Positions 56,390-64,000 of a stretch of 64,000 nt of DNA are shown here, in pieces (the stretch's first letter is position 1; every line of letters starts with the position of its first letter). This stretch comes from Sycobia sp. Sy_11 (lineage: Eukaryota > Arthropoda > Insecta > Hymenoptera > Epichrysomallidae). The position numbers were made by a program, and so were the translations under genes. The stretch lies in assembly GCA_018907035.1 (NCBI GenBank), contig JACCIC010000296.1:124001-188000 (forward strand). The letters run 5' to 3'. The notes beneath the pieces were generated by a model. It ran no database searches. It saw only the letters and a list, made by a program, of their open reading frames with translations, and was not told the origin of the DNA.

Positions 56390-56514
56390 GTGAGTATAGT
56401 GAATATTAATAGAGTGGAGTTTATTTTTATTGTGTGCGCGAACAAATAGATAAATTTTATGAAAAAATTATATATCGAATTTTCGTCGCATCACAATATA
56501 AATATTTCATTTAT

Positions 56515-56690
56515 GGAATTACATTATCACATATATTATTATTAGTTATACATGTATATTACAAATAATAATTTTATTTCATTTGCAAAAAAATCATTCG
56601 ATCGACCGGAGTCGAACATACGATCCTGGGTTTCATAAGTAGATGTATTTTCTACTACATACAGATTCTACATAAACAAGGTGGTAACTG
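56515..56690 (-). repeat. tRNA-derived SINE-like element, copy 2
   Basis: Reverse orientation. The B box is TGTTCGACTCC (56,608-56,618 complement), with a T-run after the head and a body matching copy 1 (TAACTAATAATAATATAT, ATAATGTAAT). Confidence 0.7.
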
Positions 56691-56923
56691 ATATACTGAC
56701 ATCGGTTTATAATAAATTTTACACGAATTGAGTATCGCGCTTCTTAAGTCGCGTTTAAATATGTTGTTTCCAATTTGATACTTTTTTACATGCTTTGTAT
56801 AGCCATCATGAATAAAAATCATTAATAAAACCAACAATTCAATAAAAATGATGTAGAAATGGTTGCGTCTATATGTTGACAATGTACAAATGACAATAAT
56901 TTGCTATTTTTTCTTAAAGGTAG

Positions 56924-56968
<45 letters not shown>

Positions 56969-57260
56969 GGAATGTTCTATTATTCTTCAATTACTGTATA
57001 TGTAATGTTCTATTTACACACACAACTTACACGAGCGCGCGCGCAGAGTCAACATATAGGTCAAATCGTTACTGCTACATATTTTAAAGGACTGTTTAAT
57101 TTATGAATGATTTTTATTCATTATAACTACCATAAAGCATTTAAAAAGTATCGCATTGTGAACAAAATATTTAATCGCAATTTAAGAAGCGCGATACTCC
57201 ATTCGTGTATTTTATTACGCATCCCATACTAGTACATTAGTCATATAATTGGTATACGTA
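56691..57260. other. AT-rich stretch with AT microsatellite
   Basis: An AT run at about 56,929-56,965 and a short GC dinucleotide patch near 57,034. No gene seen. Confidence 0.5.
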
Positions 57261-57261
57261 T

Positions 57262-57430
57262 CATCTGTAGCGTAGTGGATAATGCATTAGCTTGTAAAGT
57301 AGAAGATCGTAGCTGGTCGTAGGTTCGACTCCGGTCGGTTGAATGTTTTTTTTAAGCAAAATAAAATTATTTTATAATAAACAGGAACAATTCATACTAA
57401 TATATGTGATAATGTAATCCCGAGATTACA
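57262..57430 (+). repeat. tRNA-derived SINE-like element, copy 3
   Basis: A-box-like TAGCGTAGTGG at 57,268-57,278 and a perfect B box GGTTCGACTCC at 57,322-57,332. GAATG and a T-run (57,346-57,353) follow directly, then the shared AT-rich body ending ATAATGTAATCCC. The T-run right after the head would stop RNA polymerase III. Confidence 0.78.
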
Positions 57431-57967
57431 TAGAGAGATTACACAGAATACATATATATATCATATCATATCATATCATATCATATCATATCAGATCATA
57501 CTAATTTATAAAGACAAAGCGAGTTTTTGTTTGTACGCGATAACCGAAAAAACTACTGAATTGAAACTGAAATTGAATTGAAATTGAACTGAAAAAAACT
57601 GAAACCGATTGATCTGAAATTTGACATATAGATTCTATATTATCTTGGGAAGGACATAGGCTATGTTTTTCTTGAAAATCATTTTACTTTTAACAATAAA
57701 TTAAGTTAACAGTTTTAGTGGTCAGTTTCACCAATCGCCACTAGGTGGCGTCTTGAATCACGAACGTCAACTCAATGTAGTCGGTTTAAAGTATTAATAC
57801 CAGGCCAGCTCAAACGAATGTTCATATCCAACTTTGGGATTCGTATCCTAAAGAATGTGTGGCGTTAGTTGATATAACCTTTTTTGTTCTTCAGGTTAAT
57901 CTGACACTACACTCACACCTTATGTATATCTTTTGATTTTTGTAAATTTTATTTTCTCTTACGTGGG

Positions 57968-58097
<130 letters not shown>

Positions 58098-58308
58098 GTT
58101 CAATATTTCTCTGTAATTCGTTCTCCTTCTCTTATAAAATGGTTCTGTATGCCAAATCATACTGAATATAGTTTGTGACGACAAATTATATTTTTATTTT
58201 TATACCTTCTATTACCTTCAGAATTGTGACAAGAGACTATGTTTTTTTTTAGTTTGAACAAAAGCAATGATGGCAAAATAGGATTCTTTACCAATAACCT
58301 TGAAACTA

Positions 58309-58349
<41 letters not shown>

Positions 58350-58474
58350 TCGCTTCTGCATAAATGAGCAATATCCATCGTCTGCTTAAAAATATGCTAT
58401 TTGGATACTAATACTTTGCTTAAATTTCTGTTGGCAAAAATGCACGTATTCACGTATTCAATTGAAAAAACGAA

Positions 58475-58529
<55 letters not shown>

Positions 58530-58597
58530 ATGTATATTGTACATATTATATATACACATTTTAAATACGGTTTCCGTCGATACTCCGTGGCCTCAAG

Positions 58598-59160
58598 ACG
58601 AATTCTATAGGCAGTTGTGTATTCGGATGATAGAATGCGATTCCCAGGTGTTTTGGAACGACTTCTACGGGGAGTACCGTGTTTAGTTAGTAGAAAACGA
58701 TGTTCAAGTACATCGGGACGACTTCTACGGGGAATTGCGTGTTCGGACGGTAGAAAACGATGTCCAGTTATGACGGGACGACTTCCACGGGGAATTTCAT
58801 GTTCGGACGGACGAAGACGATATCCAGATATGACGGGACGACTTCTATGGGGAGATTCATGTTGGGATGTTCGAATACGATATCGGGATGTTTTGGAACG
58901 ACTTCTACGAGGAGTGTTAAAAAGACTTCTATAAAAAGATTCATTTTCTATCATTTGAACACGCACACTCCCGGTAAAAGTCGTCCTGGGATACCTGGAC
59001 GTCGTATTCTACCTTACCAACACAAAACTCTCTATAGCAGTCGTCCCCAGACATGTTCTATATTTCGAACATGATACTTTCTATAAACGTCGTCTCGAGA
59101 CACTTGGACATCTTTTTTTACCGCTCGAACTCGAAAGTACAATTTTCCTCATGGTAGCCG
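58598..59160. repeat. 60-bp minisatellite with inverted second half (H3)
   Basis: Forward units at an exact 60-bp step (ACGACTTC anchors at 58,658, 58,718, 58,778, 58,838 and 58,898). From about 58,955 the reverse complement appears (GTCGTCC anchors at 58,980 and 59,040; a shifted one at 59,089). Inverted units match the forward consensus closely (GGACGTCGTATTCTACC versus GGTAGAAAACGATGTCC). Confidence 0.88.
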
Positions 59161-59277
59161 TATGTAATATGCATATATGTGTGTACTAAATACGGTTGTA
59201 CATTCTTTATATACATATTGTATATACAGAATCGACGATAGATAAATTACGGTCATTTATTTATAGTAATATAGGTT

Positions 59278-59335
<58 letters not shown>

Positions 59336-59414
59336 TTTTTACTTAGATATTATTGAATTGCTTATGAAATCGGTTAAATTATTATCTCGGGCGAAGCCGA
59401 GAGGGGGGATGCTA

Positions 59415-59415
<1 letters not shown>

Positions 59416-59451
<36 letters not shown>

Positions 59452-61301
59452 GAGAGTGAGAGACAGAGAGAGAGAGAGAGAAAGTAAATGAAATAATTTA
59501 ATTAATTGAATAAATTAATTTATTAACATTATATAAATTCATTAAATAAATAAATTTAATTAATTAAATTAAAGTTCTTATCTATGTTCAGAATAATGAC
59601 CTGCACAACTTATAGGAAACAGTTAACAGTTTTTGATACAATTAATAGTTTGCAAATTATTGATAAAATAGAAAAAAAGGCTTTTCTTACTGTTATGTAA
59701 TAATTAAACCTGTTCCCGATTTATTATAATCCCGACAATTTATGCTTTTATTATACTCTTCCTGATCTAGAATTTTATGAAAAAAAATTAATATTTCAAA
59801 AATCTTGGCAATTCGCACCTAATTTACCTGAACTAAAAATCATAGAAAAAATATTAAAAAACGTTAGAAATATTTTATTCAGATAAACTTGAGCAAATTC
59901 TAATGATATTCGAAACAATGCGTAATTTTTTTAACATTATAAAATAAAACTAACCGTTCGGGAATTGATGAAACAATAAAAATGGATCCTTTTTTTTTGA
60001 GTTTTGGCAATTATAATAAGCACAGGGTTGACGGACAGGCATGATTTAATCTTATATTATATGGATAAATTTATCAATTACGTATCAGAAATAATATGCT
60101 ACGAATAATTAAAATAAAATACTTTTCTAAAATACTATGCAAATGCTACAGTAGATACTTCACTATATATTAATAATTTAACATACTGTTCGGGTTTTGT
60201 TTATTAACAGCTGATTTATATGCATTACATGTATATCTATATATATAACGAAAGATTATATATTATCCCTCTTGAAAATGTATTAATAAGGTTAATTCCA
60301 ATTCATTGAAAATTTATTTCATCTCCACGACGTATCATAATTCTAACATTTTTAATTAAAAATTATTTAATCATACTTAAATTAATAAACTTGAGTGACT
60401 GTAATTAATTTTACTTTAATAGACTGTTAAAATTTTATGAAAACAAAAATTAATTTAAAAAATTGACGTTCATTATTTCAATTATTTTTGGATAGACTTT
60501 AATATAAAATTTCGGAATAAGTCAAGGGAAATAAAAAAAATTTCAAAGAATTTGAATTAATGTTAACAACCCATTTTCATCAGCGACATGTATTTTACTA
60601 TTCACAAAGTAGATATTAATAATAGTGAAGATAATACATTCACGTTTTAATAATTCAATAATTTTTTTTTATTCAATATTGTTTGGGCTACATAGGAGAT
60701 ATTTTTGCAGAATTTATTAATTATTAGAATTACACATCCTGCATATAAATTTCATAAATGGCGGTTACGGCCGGGGATCTGGGATACTTGTACGTCACCT
60801 GGATTTCGGGGAACATTACTAATTATCATTATTCCCCGACAGTGGTACCCCCGTGTCTATGGGCTTTACGCTTCTATAACAGCCTATCTTCGTTGGCGCC
60901 ACGATATATTATATCAAATAAGCTTACTATATGAAGCATCTTAATTTGAACTTTTTTTTTCTATGTATTTCTATTACTATACATATAAAAAAAAGTGTTG
61001 CTGACCATTTTCTATACTCACACGTGGAGTTTTATATTAATATCTGCTTTTTAAACAAAAACACAGGTGAGAAAAGATTCTTTAGGTCATAAATAATAGA
61101 TAGGCATTGAAAAATGATTGATAAAGAAGTAATAAATAATTTTTTCTTAGATTAACAATTCAAAATCTTAATTTAGAAGTAAATAGTGTAGCTAGTATAA
61201 TAGTGGGCGATATTAAAGGGATTGGCCTATTGGACGTGAGCGCATTCTCAGTATACGTCACCTTTCTTCTCTCTCTCTCCCTCTCTCTGTCTCTGTCTCT
61301 T

Positions 61302-61363
<62 letters not shown>

Positions 61364-61830
61364 CTGTCCCTCCGAACAGATGGACACATTGTACGGGGTC
61401 TAGCTTAGCAGTCCATATATATATACATAGATTGAGAATTGAGAATGTTCGTAAAGTAACTACCTTTTTTGTCATTTTCTTTTTTTTTAAATTTACAAAT
61501 ATAATTATTTTTATTTAATAGAGAAACATTACGAATTAAATATAATACATTAAATATTTTAAATAAGAAGTAAAAAGACAAAATAAAAATTCAGATATAA
61601 CAAAGTTTTTATCCAGATATATTGTTTGCACTGGACTGTACTATATAGAACAAAAAATATGTATTTTAATGAGTTCTATGACTTTGGTTTCAAATATGTT
61701 GCAACTTTTTTTATTTTCTAAGAGAAATTAAGCAAACTAAGATCTTTATGTAATTTTTGTAGATTTAGGAAAAAATATTCAATTTCCGTCTAAAGCTGTT
61801 ATAATAATCGTAATTAGCTTCCCAAAAATT
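59416..61830. other. AT-rich stretch with microsatellites
   Basis: An AT repeat (59,416-59,447) follows the H3 end, and a CT repeat occupies 61,268-61,360. 60,745-60,900 is less AT-rich and includes an ORF without a recognisable domain. Nothing else is supported. Confidence 0.5.
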
Positions 61831-61989
61831 ATAAATATTGAGATTAGTGAGGCGGGGGGACTATCTCGGGACTAACTAAATACATCTATACCACTCACAA
61901 TGTTTCAGGGGGCTCTGAAGCGGGATTCTTGTCTTTTTTTGGCAAAAATATTATGATAGGTAAAATTATCTATCGGAAATATATTTTTA

Positions 61990-62074
61990 TACATAAACTA
62001 TTCTGCACATAGAAAGTATTTAACTATTTGATGTCGATTACGTTAATATCTCGGACGAATCCGAGACGGGAATG

Positions 62075-62146
<72 letters not shown>

Positions 62147-62170
62147 TATATATATATATATATATATATG
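61990..62170 (+). mobile_element. Diverged Helitron-like 3' end (H6) plus AT microsatellite
   Basis: A hairpin CTCGG-ACGAAT-CCGAG at about 62,050-62,065 is followed by ACGGGAATGCTAAT, where other copies have CTAGT. An AT run lies at 62,077-62,170. The upstream body does not match the other copies clearly. Confidence 0.5.
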
Positions 62171-62204
62171 CATATAAGAGAATGTATGTATGTATGTCCT
62201 TTAT

Positions 62205-62300
62205 CTCTTTAAAATTACTTTCTACGATAGTATAAAATAAGGCACGTATGGTGAATTTGAATTCCTTATCATTTGAAACTTCTTTTTAGTGTAATACATT
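62205..62300 (+). repeat. Repeat family R-like fragment
   Basis: TTTAAAATTACTTTCTAC and the following words resemble 6,778-6,860. Confidence 0.5.
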
Positions 62301-62324
62301 TAACAATATAGTCAATGTATTGTA

Positions 62325-63001
62325 TCATATCGTATTATATCAGACGATACTAATTGATAAAGACAAAGCGTGTTTTTGTTTGTACACGATAACAAAAAAA
62401 CTACTGAACCGATTGTTCTGAAATTTGATGTATAGATTATATATTATCTTCGGAAGCACATAGGCTATGTTTTTTTACTTAAAACCATTTTATTTTCATC
62501 AATAAATTAAGTTATCGACTTTAGCAGTCAGTTTCACCAGCGGCCAGTAGATGGCGTCTTAAATCACGAATATCAACTAAAATAGCCCGCTTAAACTATG
62601 ATTACCAGGCGATCTCAGCTGAATCATCATATTCAACTTTGGGATTCGAATCCTAAAAAAGGTGTCACGATAGTCGATATCCTTCTTGTTCTTTCGGTTA
62701 ATCTGACAATACTCTCACACCTTATGCATATCTTTTAGTTTTTGTAAATTTTATTTTCTCTTATGTGAAATAATCTCCATCCCTGACACACACACACACA
62801 CTCTTTCTCTCTCTTTCTCACTCTCTCTTTCCCCCCATTTTCTCTTATAAAATGGTTGTATGGCAAAACATACTAAACACAATTGATGGCGATAAACTAC
62901 GTTATTGTTTTGACATGTTCATTATCTTTAGAAGTGATATAAAATGGCTTAAAAAATATATATTATTCGTAGACTTTTGATTTAAAATACGGAAATATAC
63001 G

Positions 63002-63046
<45 letters not shown>
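62325..63046 (+). mobile_element. Helitron-like element H5, 5' part, interrupted by an LTR
   Basis: Cap of TATCATATCG-type units, conserved start TAATTGATAAAGACAAAGCG, a GGCCAGTAGATGGCG block, and CA/CT slot (62,784-62,840). It ends in an AT run (63,006-63,046) into which the next LTR is inserted. Confidence 0.75.
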
Positions 63047-63050
<4 letters not shown>

Positions 63051-63689
63051 ACGGCCAAAAACATGGCCGCGCAAATTCATTTCGAACAACACGTAAATTC
63101 ACTACACAAATATACCGCGCATACACAAAAAGAAATGAAAGTTATTCTTGCAAACTACTATTACATCTATTTTCGTGGATGTACCTATATACATCGACGA
63201 AATTAGATGTATAACAGGTTAATAGTAAATTAAATATTGTATATTTGAGTTACAAAGATAAAATTAAATTAAAACTAGTACATATTACCGGTAGTACGCG
63301 GTAAACATACCGAAAACGGGCAAAGGTTGCGACGACTACTGAAGAAGGTAGTCGACGCGACCGCCGAAAACCGAACAAGTAGAGAGAGAACGCAATACCT
63401 ATTCTCTCTCTCTCTCTCTACTACTAAGCTCAGCCAGAAGTATACGATAGAGGGGATACACTGCGCGGGGCAAGAGAGAACGCGTCAAGTGTATTAGACC
63501 GGCGGCCGCTATCCCCTCTAATACACGCCGCACACACACTCTACTATACACTCTCACCGAACAGCACGGGCCAGCAATGAATATTGCAGTAGGCGAACGC
63601 GCATTCCAATATATACAACGGGTGTCCGAAAACGAATGCAACCGCTGTATTGAATTAAATTAATTAAATGACATGACTAAATATACTTA

Positions 63690-63733
<44 letters not shown>

Positions 63734-64000
63734 TTATAAATGTATAAGCACGTATACATGTATACAATCACTGTGCGCAGCACACCGGCTGCAAGTACAA
63801 ACGCCGAATTGTAAATAATAATTATTATAATTAATTTTAAATATCATTATTATTAATTATTATTATTATTAATATACTTATTATAATTCGGTGCGTCGTC
63901 CGAAATGAAACAAGTGGCGACGGAATTATACGAGTATTTTATTATAAAAGGGCCTGCAAAAGGCAAAATCGAGAGTTCGCCTGGTGAACCAATTGCCCCG
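63047..64000 (+). repeat. Third, diverged G-A-type LTR (cut by the window end)
   Basis: Starts TGCGACGGCC, like the G-A LTRs, and follows them throughout with many substitutions and small indels. The 46,104/46,166-type arms (GAGGGGATA/TATCCCCTC) and TATAAAAG are conserved. Whether a full element follows is outside the window. Confidence 0.88.

Noticed and set aside
57262..57345. Genuine tRNA gene
   Set aside because: A and B boxes are present, but the T-arm and acceptor pairing are poor and the sequence recurs with a shared body, so it is a SINE-like head.
58397..58966. 189-codon minus-strand frame across the H3 minisatellite
   Set aside because: The 20-residue periodicity follows from a 60-bp repeat; frames are open on both strands and the ends run into AT repeats, so a real protein is not supported.
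60705..60944. 79-codon ORF
   Set aside because: No recognisable domain and no ATG context or neighbours to support it.

Overview
The window looks like repeat-dense, AT-rich eukaryotic DNA, almost certainly from an insect. The evidence is R1-type and Jockey-type non-LTR retrotransposons, DD34D mariners, Ty3/gypsy-type LTR elements, Helitron-like elements and tRNA-derived SINE-like repeats. A hymenopteran such as an ant is plausible, but that is a guess from the repeat mix. I see no host protein-coding gene, no rRNA and no convincing functional tRNA. Nearly everything recognisable is a mobile element or its wreckage, often nested.

Layout. 0-2.7 kb: broken R1-type non-LTR element on the minus strand, cut by the window edge at its YADD box. 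4.85-6.71 kb: internally deleted LTR element (LTR, primer site, gag, partial LTR). 7.19-12.15 kb: Helitron-like copy H1, split by a dead Jockey-type element. 13.39-14.67 kb: dead mariner 1. 15.38-16.17 kb: two small inverted-repeat elements. 17.6-21.1 kb: old non-coding repeat family 'R', holding mariner 2 (19,224-20,509), whose 345-residue transposase is intact. 23.3-23.95 kb: LTR remnant. 24.6-38.95 kb: Helitron-like copy H2, interrupted by a nest of about 12.4 kb. The nest contains a minus-strand gypsy-type element and a scrambled plus-strand gypsy-type element. 40.0-40.9 kb: dead mariner 3. 43.4-44.1 kb: inverted Helitron-like fragment H4. 45.3, 56.6 and 57.3 kb: three tRNA-derived SINE-like copies. 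45,737-54,586: a young gypsy-type element, here called G-A. 57.5-59.4 kb: the most complete Helitron-like copy, H3. 62.3-63.05 kb: copy H5, interrupted by a third, diverged G-A LTR that runs off the window.

Most interesting region: G-A. It has a 4-bp target duplication and an intact gag. A textbook -1 frameshift signal links gag to protease (slippery heptamer, 7-nt spacer, 9-bp stem). Its 957-bp shared LTR portions differ at one base, yet pol carries at least three nonsense codons and two frameshifts, and the 5' LTR lacks R/U5 and the primer site. Downstream of integrase lie a second retropepsin-like ORF and a GC-rich proline-rich ORF. The complete 3' LTR carries, just after the predicted transcription start, three tandem stem-loops. 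They share one conserved core, but the outer stems differ in sequence while each stays perfectly complementary, which points to a selected RNA structure in the leader.

The Helitron-like copies share a 5' cap of ATATC repeats, a CT-repeat slot, a 3' hairpin followed by CTAG, and an exact 60-bp minisatellite arranged as forward units followed by inverted units.
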